A stretch of DNA of 64,000 nucleotides, taken from CAZNPH01 sp964574985 (GTDB taxonomy: Bacteria; Bacteroidota; Bacteroidia; Bacteroidales; SM23-62). Both the position numbers and the translations under genes were made by a program. Of the stretch, positions 55,917-64,000 are shown piece after piece. The stretch spans positions 1 to 64,000 of the forward strand of contig CAZNPH010000017.1 in the NCBI GenBank assembly GCA_964574985.1. The letters are read 5' to 3'. Below the pieces are notes generated by a model. That model did not search any database, was not told the DNA's origin, and saw nothing but the letters and a program-made list of their open reading frames with translations. Each line of letters starts with the position of its first letter. Position 1 is the stretch's first letter.

Positions 55917-56588
55917 TCAGTAATCCCTGAATAAATTCAGTTGAAGCCCCAGTGAGAAGATCAGGGGCTGGTAATTCACAGGGGCGGCATCCTCATTCAA
56001 CTGGAAGGATACGCCCATTTGGGAAATAAACCTGAGATTCCTGAAGCCCAGCCGGGCGGTCAGGACCGGCTCCAGAAAAACGCCTGTCCGGGAGGCGTCG
56101 TCCTGGGTCATATTCATGATGACCAGTCTGGAGGCGAGCCCTGCGTCAAAGACTTTGGAGGTGATCCCGAAGCCGGGCTGGATAAAGAACTTGTTGTGAT
56201 TTACATCGGCATAATCGCTCCACAGCTCATTTTCATATTCAGATTGCAGGCTGCCGAACCCGTATCCGCCGAAGGCTTCGAAACGGGCATTGTAACCGAT
56301 GCTGGTGAAATATCCGCCACCGACCTCGATCAGATTGTGCCTGCTGTGGTAGTCCTCATCATCCTTGGTGTCCCGGAAGCTGCCGTTGGCCATGATCCCG
56401 AAATGATCGGTGACGGCATATGCCAGCTGGGGATCAATGCCGGAGGAGCCGGTGTAAATGGCTGCCTGCAATTCCCCCTTGTTGCTGAACATGGGGGTAT
56501 TGGCAACGTTCGGTATGTACGCGGGAGCGCAGGAAGTACCCGCTGCAATAAGCGGCAAAACCAGAAAAAGTGAGATCTTGTTTCGCAT
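55917..56588 (-). CDS. Small outer-membrane beta-barrel-like lipoprotein
   Basis: 223 residues from ATG 56588, with lipobox AGTSC. Alternating strands (LQAAIYTGSSGIDPQLAYAV, FGIMANGSF, NLIEVGGGYFTSIGYNARFE, LIFSLGLQLNLFRDY with a terminal aromatic) indicate an eight- to ten-stranded barrel. The extreme C-terminus ends in FRDY rather than Phe. Families of this type are hypothetical; no ligand is known. It lies between the mannosidase and creatininase genes on the same strand. Confidence 0.7.
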   Translation of the reverse strand: MRNKISLFLVLPLIAAGTSCAPAYIPNVANTPMFSNKGELQAAIYTGSSGIDPQLAYAVTDHFGIMANGSFRDTKDDEDYHSRHNLIEVGGGYFTSIGYNARFEAFGGYGFGSLQSEYENELWSDYADVNHNKFFIQPGFGITSKVFDAGLASRLVIMNMTQDDASRTGVFLEPVLTARLGFRNLRFISQMGVSFQLNEDAAPVNYQPLIFSLGLQLNLFRDY

Positions 56589-56654
56589 GGCCGTATTTAT
56601 GTGATTATTTAAAAGCAATTGTGTGAGACATCCCAAAATACATATTTTTTCGGT

Positions 56655-57416
56655 TCATTCATAGAGATCTTCCCGGTTGGTTTCTGCAATGCCCCGTATG
56701 AGCCGGGCCAGTTTCCCGGCAACCACCCTGAAATATTTCTCCCCTTTTTCCGCGGTGGCCTTTTTGGGATAACCCGCGCCGGTATCCAGGGTGACCCGGG
56801 ACCATTTTCTTTCCGCCCATGCCCATTTTTCGTTCAGATCGGGTATGCTGAATTTCCTGGCTTTGCCGTCACCGGCTTCTTCAAGGGGCAGGACCAGGTC
56901 AGGTGCCAGGTACAGCATAAGTCCGGTTTCCATTTCATCGGCATGGTCTCCGGAAAATTCGAAGTAGTCCGTTCGTTCGACCGATTCATACCAGTTGCAG
57001 GTAAACAGCATCATGCCGGGGAACTCCCGGCCGGTTTCCCTGATCATCTGACGGAAGTCGTTTCCGCCGTGACTGTTCAGGATCAGCAACTTGTAAATCC
57101 CGTGACCGTTCAGCGTGCATACAATATCCCGCAATATAGAGGCCTGTGTGCCGGGCATCAGATTCAGGTCCAGCAGGATATCCGTTTGTCCGGTATTGAC
57201 ACCGATGGGAATGGTCGGGAGCACGATGATGTCGATCCCGTGTTCCCAGACCCGGCGGGCGGCTTCGGCCGCAAAATGGTCCGATTCAATGTTGTCGGTC
57301 CCGAAGGGAAGGTGGAAATTATGGGCTTCGGTGGCGCCCCAGGGAAGGATGGCCACGTTCACCTTCCGGTTGCGGAGGTTTTTCCAGTTGGTCTCGCTCA
57401 GGATATATGGTCTCAT
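56655..57416 (-). CDS. Creatininase-family amidohydrolase
   Basis: 253 residues, cytoplasmic. Metal-site motifs: VAILPWGATEAHNFHLPFGTD (Glu, His, Asp), TIPIGVNTGQT, LILNSHGGND (His) and GDHADEMETGLML (Glu). These are complete for PF02633. Family members hydrolyse creatinine, or open cyclic amides in riboflavin/F420 and PQQ-like pathways. Its start overlaps the end of the GH31 gene by four bases, so the two are translated together, which suggests a sugar- or amide-related substrate released by GH31 rather than creatinine. Confidence 0.88.
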   Translation of the reverse strand: MRPYILSETNWKNLRNRKVNVAILPWGATEAHNFHLPFGTDNIESDHFAAEAARRVWEHGIDIIVLPTIPIGVNTGQTDILLDLNLMPGTQASILRDIVCTLNGHGIYKLLILNSHGGNDFRQMIRETGREFPGMMLFTCNWYESVERTDYFEFSGDHADEMETGLMLYLAPDLVLPLEEAGDGKARKFSIPDLNEKWAWAERKWSRVTLDTGAGYPKKATAEKGEKYFRVVAGKLARLIRGIAETNREDLYE

Positions 57417-60295
57417 TCTATTGGTTGTTGAATTAATACCGGGTATGTTTCCATGGCTTCTCCTGTATATGTCAGTGTTTTATCAGTCCGCACCGTGATT
57501 CCTGTTCCGGTTCCGTGATTTTCCCTGACCACCACTATATGGAAACGGATCTCTTCGCTCATTCCCTCAAAGCTGCCGTTTCGTTCGCCCAAAACCAGTT
57601 TGTTTTCTGAATCTTTCCATTCAACGGGGATCAGTGAATATTCCCCTTTTTCATACTGATAACCGTCCCCCGCATCGTCATACAGGGTGAAATGGCCGTC
57701 TTTCCCCGGATATATCCGCAATTCAATATCGTTGTTCTTTTCCATGGCGTGCCGGATCTTGTCGCCCATGGGAAGTATGGTCCCCTCGGGTACGAAAAGG
57801 GGTATGATATCCAGGGGTGCCGCTGCCGGATACGCATTTCCTCCGCCGTATCTTCTGCCCGTCCAGAAGTCATACCAGTCACCGGGACCGGGCAGGTATA
57901 CCTGCAGGTTCTTGTTGCGGGGCAGGCGCATCCTTTGTTTCTGATCCGGCGTGATCCATTCCAGAAGAATATTGGCCTGGTCGGGCTCGGGCTGGTGATT
58001 GACCAGGGAGAAACTGTACAATGTATAGGGCGCGAGGTCAGCGACTGTCCTGTACATGGTTTGTTTACCGTTTGCGGAAGCTTTCACCATGGTCTTTCCG
58101 TCGAACACGAAGTGCACCCCTCCGTTTGACCGGATCAGAAAAGTATATTTTCCGGGATCCTTTACCCTTATGGTGCCTGACCACCTGGCCGTGTAGGGAT
58201 GGCCTTCCAGGACGGGGGGCAGGTCGCCGGACCAGGAAAGTTTGAGAACGTCCGATTTCCTTTCATATACGGAATTGCTCATGCCGGTGTCGGTGAAGAA
58301 CTCGAGTTCTGCACCCTGCCGTTCACCTCCGGGTGAACGGATAAGGTAAGACGGGATGAATTCCTGGATCTGCTCATTTCTGTGGTAGAGCGCCCGGTTG
58401 ACCGGACAAACCATGATGCCGGGCCCGAACATATACTGTGTGGGAAAATCATGAATGACGGGGTCTTCCGGAAAATCCATGACCAGACTGCGCATCATGG
58501 TGTAATCCCGGCCGGTGACCATCCGGGCAAGCGAATAAATATAGGGCAGGAGCCGGTACCGGAGAACATCTGCCCTGAGCAATGCATCATAAAAGGGATC
58601 TCCGGGTTCGCCGAACTGCCAGATCTCCCTGGGGATATCCGTTCCGTGGGCCCGGAACACAGGACAAAAGGCCCCGAACTGGAACCACCGGACATACAAT
58701 TCTTTGTATGCGGGATCCCGGAGTGCATCCGGGTACCTGAGCCGTGTTATGAAGCCCCCGATATCGGATGTCCAGTAAGGGATCCCCGACATGCAGAAAT
58801 TCAGTCCGGCCCTGACCTGCCGGTTGAAGGTTCCCCAGCTTGCGAATATGTCCCCTGACCAGGTGGTGGCTCCCCATGCCTGCTGACCGGAAAAGGCGGA
58901 GCGGGTCAGGATGAAGACTCTTTTGTCCTTGTTGATGATCCGCTGATGCTCGTAAATTCCTCGGGTTGAGTTCAAAGAGTAGGCGTTCAGATAGTTTTCA
59001 AGGTCCCCCGAATGGCAGGAATCGTTCTCGAGGATGGATCCCGCGGTAATGAAACGGTCGCCGGTGCTCCTGAATTCAGGTTCCGTGCCGTCCATCCAGT
59101 AGGCATCCACCCCGATGTCATACAATCCTTTTTTTACATATTCCCAGTACAGATCACGGGCAGCAGGATTCCAGGCATCATATACCCGGCTGCCTGACCA
59201 GTGGGGTTTCGGGAAAAGAAATCCCAGCGAATCCATCTTCCGGTGAATTTCCGAACGGGGGCCGAATGCCGGCCAAATCACGGCCATAAAATGAAAATCC
59301 ATTTTGTGCAGGGAATCGATCATCCCTTTGGGATCGGGATAACGGACGCTGTCCCATTGCATGGCGTTGAATGCGCTTTGATCACCCCAGTAGCTCCAGT
59401 CCTGGACAATGTTGTCGATGGGGATCCCCCGCCGCCTGTATTCGGTGGCTGTTTCCAGCACTTCTTCCCGGGTGTGGTAGTGCTCCTTGCTTTGCCAGTA
59501 CCCGTAGGCCCATTTGCCGAACAAAGGGGGTTTGCCGGTGAGTGTGCGGTAGCCGGAAATGGCCTGGTCCATGGTTTTCCCGGCCACCAGAAAATACCGG
59601 ATCCCTTTGCCCGGGGAAGAAGTAAATCCGATGGTGTCCCCGGATGAGGCAAATACCGTTTGTGCATAATTGTCCCAGAGTATCCCGTAGCCGGCCGTGC
59701 TGACCAGATAAGGATTCACCGCATCCATGTTGGACTGGGAGACCAGCACCTCCCTGCCCCGGTAATTCATCACCGCGTCGTGATACTGGCCGAGTCCGTA
59801 ATACCCTTCATCCGGTCCGGTGGTGAAGTGTTGACTGATCCTATCCGTATCTTCACCCGCGTTAGCTGTGGATATCAGCCAGTCCCCTTCCTTCAGGACG
59901 GTATTGTTTTCAGCATCTGTAAAAATAATCCGGCCCGTGGATTGGTTCATTTTGATTTTGAGGGCCCTGGTCTTTATGATGAGGGTGTCTGCCGACTCAC
60001 CGGCCTGAAGGTCCACCGTCCTGGGCAGGGCAAGAATGGTCATGTTTTCGCGGTCATGGGAGGAACGGACCGGGATTTTGGAAACGGCTACGATATTGCT
60101 GTCATAAAAGGTGAAGCGGATCCGGGTTTTTTGACGGACCAGCTCAACGCCGTGTTCAAAGCGCTGAATTACAGGATCCCGGTTACAGGAATACAGGGCA
60201 AGGCCTGTCAGCAGGATCAGAATCGCAGAACGTTTTTTCAACGGAAAATGTTTTGGTCCTATATCTGATATGCCTTCTGTAAAGCCAGGATTCAC
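57413..60295 (-). CDS. GH31 alpha-glycosidase lipoprotein with PA14 domain (alpha-xylosidase-like)
   Basis: 960 residues by the ATG at 60295. The lipobox (ALYSC) lies unusually late, and a TTG at 60241 (LKKRSAILILL) is a likely alternative start. GH31 barrel: YGYWQSKEHYHTREEVLE, VQDWSYWGDQ, nucleophile Asp in DAYWMDGTEPEF and acid/base Asp in TTWSGDIFASW, with SGIPYWTSDIGGF. A PA14-like insert (about 710-810: TARWSGTIRVKDPGKYTFLI, GVHFVFDGKT) sits in the C-terminal part, an arrangement seen in Bacteroidota xyloglucan alpha-xylosidases. Specificity (xylose or glucose) is inferred. Confidence 0.88.
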   Translation of the reverse strand: MNPGFTEGISDIGPKHFPLKKRSAILILLTGLALYSCNRDPVIQRFEHGVELVRQKTRIRFTFYDSNIVAVSKIPVRSSHDRENMTILALPRTVDLQAGESADTLIIKTRALKIKMNQSTGRIIFTDAENNTVLKEGDWLISTANAGEDTDRISQHFTTGPDEGYYGLGQYHDAVMNYRGREVLVSQSNMDAVNPYLVSTAGYGILWDNYAQTVFASSGDTIGFTSSPGKGIRYFLVAGKTMDQAISGYRTLTGKPPLFGKWAYGYWQSKEHYHTREEVLETATEYRRRGIPIDNIVQDWSYWGDQSAFNAMQWDSVRYPDPKGMIDSLHKMDFHFMAVIWPAFGPRSEIHRKMDSLGFLFPKPHWSGSRVYDAWNPAARDLYWEYVKKGLYDIGVDAYWMDGTEPEFRSTGDRFITAGSILENDSCHSGDLENYLNAYSLNSTRGIYEHQRIINKDKRVFILTRSAFSGQQAWGATTWSGDIFASWGTFNRQVRAGLNFCMSGIPYWTSDIGGFITRLRYPDALRDPAYKELYVRWFQFGAFCPVFRAHGTDIPREIWQFGEPGDPFYDALLRADVLRYRLLPYIYSLARMVTGRDYTMMRSLVMDFPEDPVIHDFPTQYMFGPGIMVCPVNRALYHRNEQIQEFIPSYLIRSPGGERQGAELEFFTDTGMSNSVYERKSDVLKLSWSGDLPPVLEGHPYTARWSGTIRVKDPGKYTFLIRSNGGVHFVFDGKTMVKASANGKQTMYRTVADLAPYTLYSFSLVNHQPEPDQANILLEWITPDQKQRMRLPRNKNLQVYLPGPGDWYDFWTGRRYGGGNAYPAAAPLDIIPLFVPEGTILPMGDKIRHAMEKNNDIELRIYPGKDGHFTLYDDAGDGYQYEKGEYSLIPVEWKDSENKLVLGERNGSFEGMSEEIRFHIVVVRENHGTGTGITVRTDKTLTYTGEAMETYPVLIQQPIE

Positions 60296-60330
60296 GCCGG
60301 TCCGGTTTTGAAAGCTCAGGCTGTATAGGC

Positions 60331-61455
60331 TCAGGCCGTGTAATATCTCCTTTTCCTGCGAATGTACAGGATGCTTATGACCACCACGGAGGCAAGGATG
60401 GTACCCACGGCGATGCCTCCTGTGACCAGGATCCGTGAATTGCTGAACATTCCGTCCCCGCCGGTCAGGTCTATGATCTCATCGTCGTTCAGGGCATATT
60501 CGCTGCTGTCGTTTGCCACTCCGGCGAATACGGGAAGGACGGTTGCTTCCTGATATCCTTCAATGGCCCTCGACCAGTTGGCCTGCAACAGCAGGTCGGT
60601 CCCCGGATTGGCCATCTTTACCTGGCAGGCACAGGGATTTATCAGGAACCGGATGATGTCTCCGATATTTTCCGCAGAGATATCATCTCCCGAGAGGGAT
60701 GTCAGAACGCGCCCGCGTCCGAATACCGGGAAAACCACGGGTTCCGTGTTGTCATATTCCCCGGCGGCCATGGCGGTCAGCATGGTCGTAAGGAATGATT
60801 CCTCTTTTTGATCCCGGGGCAGGGAAACTATGGAGAACAGATCGATACTATCGGCAAACGGCGTGGAACCCGGGTAGGCAAGATAGTCCTTTTTCAATGC
60901 CTCCCGGGTATTTTGGATATCCTGCCGAAAACGGGCCATGACCTCATGGTCACGTTCCCGGTTTCCTGAGGGAACGAATATCCAGGTGGCCACCTGCATT
61001 TTCAGAAGCTGCTCCCCGATGGCTTTCCTTTTTTCCGAATGGATGATGTTAGCGATGGTTTGATGATCGGCATATCCGGTCCAGAATGGCTTTGACTCCC
61101 CGAACTCATAGGGGAACCAGATGGCCATTGCAGGCAATTTTCCGGGCAGTGTGCCTTTCAGGAGCTTTTTGATCTCTTCTTTCTTGCTGGTGATGTCCAT
61201 CAGTTTGAGATTCAGGTTGAGCGGACCCTTTTTGGCGGTTACGGACGATTCGAACAGATCGATGATCCTGCCGACCTCTTCATTCTGCTGGCCGCTGTGG
61301 ATCAATATGCCTTCGTAATAATCCTGTACCCATCTTTCCATGGCATACTGGTAAACGGGTGTGGTACACCCGGCTGCCTGCCGCCCTGAAAATAACAGAA
61401 AACCTGCAGAGGCGAGCAGGGCCATGATCATGAATTGTATCTTTTTTCGCATCAT
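60331..61455 (-). CDS. Membrane-anchored protein of an uncharacterised CxxPVxxYAxExW family
   Basis: 374 residues. Signal segment, then CTTPVYQYAMERW right after the predicted cleavage; a C-terminal transmembrane helix (ILVTGGIAVGTILASVVVIS) with a basic tail. Between them are LPAMAIWFPYEF, ATWIFVPSGNRERD, PVVFPVFGRGRVL and CACQVKMANPGTDLLL. I recall a similar order of blocks (CxxPVxxYAxExW, FPVFGRGR, CxCQVKxxNPGxDLL) in proteins of unknown function from Planctomycetota and related bacteria. Two conserved Cys pairs suggest metal or disulfide use. It lies 31 bases downstream of the propeller gene. Confidence 0.75.
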   Translation of the reverse strand: MMRKKIQFMIMALLASAGFLLFSGRQAAGCTTPVYQYAMERWVQDYYEGILIHSGQQNEEVGRIIDLFESSVTAKKGPLNLNLKLMDITSKKEEIKKLLKGTLPGKLPAMAIWFPYEFGESKPFWTGYADHQTIANIIHSEKRKAIGEQLLKMQVATWIFVPSGNRERDHEVMARFRQDIQNTREALKKDYLAYPGSTPFADSIDLFSIVSLPRDQKEESFLTTMLTAMAAGEYDNTEPVVFPVFGRGRVLTSLSGDDISAENIGDIIRFLINPCACQVKMANPGTDLLLQANWSRAIEGYQEATVLPVFAGVANDSSEYALNDDEIIDLTGGDGMFSNSRILVTGGIAVGTILASVVVISILYIRRKRRYYTA

Positions 61456-61486
61456 ACTTATAACAACCTCCGGATTTGATTATTGT

Positions 61487-64000
61487 TCATTTGCTTTGTC
61501 CGAAACACAAAATTTTTCCATTGACGGTAGACATGTACAGTTTATTATCTGCGGCGGCCATTCCGTCCCATACGGGTGGTGATTCGAGTTTGTATCTGGC
61601 AAGCACTTTACCGTCACGGGCGGAGACCACCCAAAGCAATCCGCCTTTCCCGCCCCTGAGGATCTCATTCTGTTCCTCAAGTTTTGCCAGCATCCCGGGA
61701 TCGCCGGGTCTGCGCAGCGCTTCTTCCTCGTCGACCACATCGGCGGGACCGGCAATGTACAGTTTATCCCCTGACAGGACCATGGCCCTGACAAACAGGG
61801 GGATTTGCGTGCTCCAGTTGAACCCTGCCGAAACATCCGGTTCGATCATGAGCTCTCCCTGGTCATTGTAATGGCGGGTTGAATCCACATCAGGTTGTTT
61901 GGGGCTCCCGAACAACTGGTACTCAAGAGGGAGCGTCCAGCGGTAATACCTGGGAAGCCGCCCGAACCCGTATACATTGTCCTGGTCGAAAACCATGATC
62001 CTTCCGGCAGGCATGAATTGCCCTGCAAGGTAATACCCGTTCCATCCCCCGGTGAAATACTTGCCGTATACCCAGTAGGAGCGGTGGAACCAGGTGTCAT
62101 CCAGAAAACCACCCGGACAGAAAAGATGATCGCCCTGACCTCCCGGATGGGTTTTTTCAAGGAACAACTTGTAGTAATTCTTGAATGTGGTTTGCAGAAC
62201 AAGCATATCATCGAAGGTATTGCTCAGATCGAATCCGAGATCCCGGTGGATCAGTTCTTCGAAGGATTCGTTGGTCAAGGGATCCACATCGATGCGCTTT
62301 CCTTCCATGTCGAATTTCTGCGAGCGCATGTACATATAATTGCCGTCGGTGGAGAAAATATCGGGCAGGGCCACCGGCATGGTCAGCCAGGTGACATCCT
62401 GCTGCAGGTTGTTCCCTGTTTCCGGATTGTTTTCATTGATGCGGGTGACCGACAGGGGTTCGCCGGTTCCAACATCCAGTCTGTATACCAGCAACCCGCC
62501 GTCCAGGAATGCCGACCGGCCTGCCGCAAATACGGCAATGCCGTTTTCAACCATGATATTGCCGTGAACGGGCCACAGGGATTCCATCTGTCCGCGGGCC
62601 ATGGTTTTTGTGTTACCGGGGGCTGCCTGGAATTTCCAGATCAGTTCTCCGTCGGTTTCCCTCAGGCAATATACCCATCCGTCGGCCGAACCGAACAATA
62701 CCCGCCCCCTGTATACAGTCGGCGGGGAATCGATGCGCCCGCCGGCAATGAACCGCCACAATTGTTTTCCTGTGGATGCATTGAAAACCGACATTGTGTG
62801 GGCATTGATCCCGGCTACATAAAGCCGGCTCCCTGATATTACCACACTGCTGGGGGTGGTGCCCAGCCCTGTTTCCCATTCAGGTGCCAGGGCCGGGGAC
62901 AGTTCGGTGGTTGCACGGCCGCTTCTGGCAGGATCGTGGCGGTAGGTGGGCCAGTCCCCTGTTTCATCAGGATCCGTTTCCGGTTTTAGGGGATGGCCAT
63001 AGGCCGGGCCCCGGACCGGCTTTCTGTTTTCCGGCCGGAATGACTCAGGAAACCGGCTGGTGCTGTTCAATGCATTGAATCCGTTCAGTTTGCCTTCGGG
63101 AAAACATGCACAGTCATGAGAAGGTGCATAGGTGAGTCCGTTTGCCGGCATGGTACCGTAAAGGCAGCCGCCCCGCACCCAGTGGTTGATGTCCCAGTGT
63201 TCTTTCAGGGGATCGATGTATTCGATGCCTGTACGCCCGGCAATGATGAAATTTTCCGTTGCCTTGTTCCGGTAGCAGCGGTGGTGGAACCAGTGAACAT
63301 CGATGTCCGGCAGGAATTCCCTTACAGTCTTTCCGGTGTGGATATCCCTTCCGGTAAATTTTCCGCTGGCGATACCGCTGTTGATGTTGCCGGCCCAGGC
63401 CAGGCCGTTGATCACAAACAGATCTTCAGGGGAGCGGTAACCGGAAGGCGGATGATAGGCTGTCCAGAGCTTTTCTCCGGTCTGGGCGGAAAATGCCTGC
63501 ATGTAATCTTCCCCGCCGGCGTACCATTCGCCCATTTGTTGTCCGGCCCGTTCACCTCCTGCAAACAAAACCACATCATCGTGGACCAGCAGGACGGGGG
63601 CAAAAAAGGACATGATATCCGGGGCACGTGAGACGGGCCGGCTTTTCCATACCTGCTCCCCGTTGTCCCGGTTGAGGCAGATAATGGATTGCCCGTCATG
63701 AAAATACACCCCTGACCGGTCTGCAGTCAGGGTAATGGGCATTATGCTGCTTTCCGATTCCCACAGGACTTCGTTTTTACCGGGATCCATGGCCACGATC
63801 CTCCGTTTTTCCCCTTCCCAGAATTTTTCCCGGTACCGGTTCATGACGTATCCGGGTTTTCTGTACACGGAATCGTTCAGATGATCGTTGACCTGGGCGA
63901 ACATGATATCCCCGGAAAGAAGGATCTCTTCGGTGCCTGTCGTGTTCTCAAAAGTATGCAGGACCTCCCCGGTGGCGGCATCCAGCATGCTGACCGGGCC
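61487..64000 (-). CDS. PQQ-type beta-propeller protein, partial (5' end outside window)
   Basis: At least 837 residues; the frame is open to the window edge, so the real start is missing. Repeated propeller strands end in GEVLHTFENTTGT, GEQVWKSRP, GEKLWTAYHPPSGYRSPEDL, GKQLWRFIAGGRIDSPPTVY and GELIWKFQAAPGN, the PQQ/quinoprotein repeat. DWPTYRHDPARSGRATTELS, seen in many such proteins, marks the middle. No haem-binding CxxCH is seen in the visible part. It may be a dehydrogenase-like or scaffold protein in the periplasm. It is followed by the CxxPVxxYAxExW gene. Confidence 0.82.
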   Translation of the reverse strand, partial: GPVSMLDAATGEVLHTFENTTGTEEILLSGDIMFAQVNDHLNDSVYRKPGYVMNRYREKFWEGEKRRIVAMDPGKNEVLWESESSIMPITLTADRSGVYFHDGQSIICLNRDNGEQVWKSRPVSRAPDIMSFFAPVLLVHDDVVLFAGGERAGQQMGEWYAGGEDYMQAFSAQTGEKLWTAYHPPSGYRSPEDLFVINGLAWAGNINSGIASGKFTGRDIHTGKTVREFLPDIDVHWFHHRCYRNKATENFIIAGRTGIEYIDPLKEHWDINHWVRGGCLYGTMPANGLTYAPSHDCACFPEGKLNGFNALNSTSRFPESFRPENRKPVRGPAYGHPLKPETDPDETGDWPTYRHDPARSGRATTELSPALAPEWETGLGTTPSSVVISGSRLYVAGINAHTMSVFNASTGKQLWRFIAGGRIDSPPTVYRGRVLFGSADGWVYCLRETDGELIWKFQAAPGNTKTMARGQMESLWPVHGNIMVENGIAVFAAGRSAFLDGGLLVYRLDVGTGEPLSVTRINENNPETGNNLQQDVTWLTMPVALPDIFSTDGNYMYMRSQKFDMEGKRIDVDPLTNESFEELIHRDLGFDLSNTFDDMLVLQTTFKNYYKLFLEKTHPGGQGDHLFCPGGFLDDTWFHRSYWVYGKYFTGGWNGYYLAGQFMPAGRIMVFDQDNVYGFGRLPRYYRWTLPLEYQLFGSPKQPDVDSTRHYNDQGELMIEPDVSAGFNWSTQIPLFVRAMVLSGDKLYIAGPADVVDEEEALRRPGDPGMLAKLEEQNEILRGGKGGLLWVVSARDGKVLARYKLESPPVWDGMAAADNKLYMSTVNGKILCFGQSK

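Overview
The window comes from a member of the Bacteroidota, most likely a polysaccharide-degrading Bacteroidales/Marinilabiliales-type organism. The reasons are TAnnTTTG promoter elements, mostly weak Shine-Dalgarno sequences, abundant lipoprotein and signal-peptide enzymes, PagL, a two-gene pabB/pabC arrangement, and many glycoside hydrolases and sulfatases. No SusC/SusD pair, hybrid two-component regulator, tRNA, rRNA, CRISPR array or transposase is visible.

Layout. 0-8.2 kb: a FAD oxidoreductase, a ThuA/TIM-barrel fusion, a coiled-coil protein, a methyltransferase remnant, pabC-pabB and an SGNH esterase. 8.5-15.1 kb: a co-directional run with a TPR-SpoIIE phosphatase, two lipoproteins, a glycan-binding-type secreted protein and a TIM-barrel glycosidase-like lipoprotein. 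15.1-26.8 kb: a strongly eroded catabolic region. Its intact genes are a GH106-like enzyme, a sialate O-acetylesterase, an enolase-superfamily enzyme, a FAD oxidoreductase and a PanE-like reductase. Between them lie remnants of a TPR protein, DUF433, GH62, a sulfatase and a metallophosphoesterase. 26.8-31 kb: an intact sulfatase, a convergent GH32, a DUF5060-like remnant and PagL. 31-37.6 kb: a cation/proton antiporter, a long ORF formed from three decayed genes, a truncated FG-GAP protein, a propeller-transglutaminase and a methyltransferase. 37.6-45.7 kb: a GH30-like enzyme diverging from a four-gene run (GH2, secreted six-hairpin-like protein, PurD-like ATP-grasp, GNAT). 45.8-52.3 kb: a sugar-isomerase-like remnant, a CcdA-type thiol carrier, a DUF1573-rhodanese lipoprotein, a GH36/27-like enzyme, a ferritin-like/VIT1 protein and a membrane protein. 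52.5-64 kb: a RimK-type ligase, then on the minus strand a GH2 beta-mannosidase, an outer-membrane protein, a creatininase-family hydrolase, a GH31 with PA14, a membrane protein of an uncharacterised family, and a PQQ-type propeller running off the window.

How it fits together. Most intact genes are exported enzymes for plant or algal glycans (rhamnosyl, mannosyl, xylosyl/glucosyl and fructosyl linkages, sulfate and acetyl esters) plus oxidoreductases and isomerases suited to released sugars. The striking property is decay. At least a dozen genes survive only as fragments, many carrying internal deletions that keep the signal peptide and the extreme C-terminus, and several deletions are in frame and fuse neighbours. 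The most interesting intact modules are the ATP-grasp/GNAT pair, the CxxPVxxYAxExW membrane protein beside a PQQ propeller, and the SpoIIE-lipoprotein-glycan-binding run. All family assignments are by reading sequence motifs; no database search was run.
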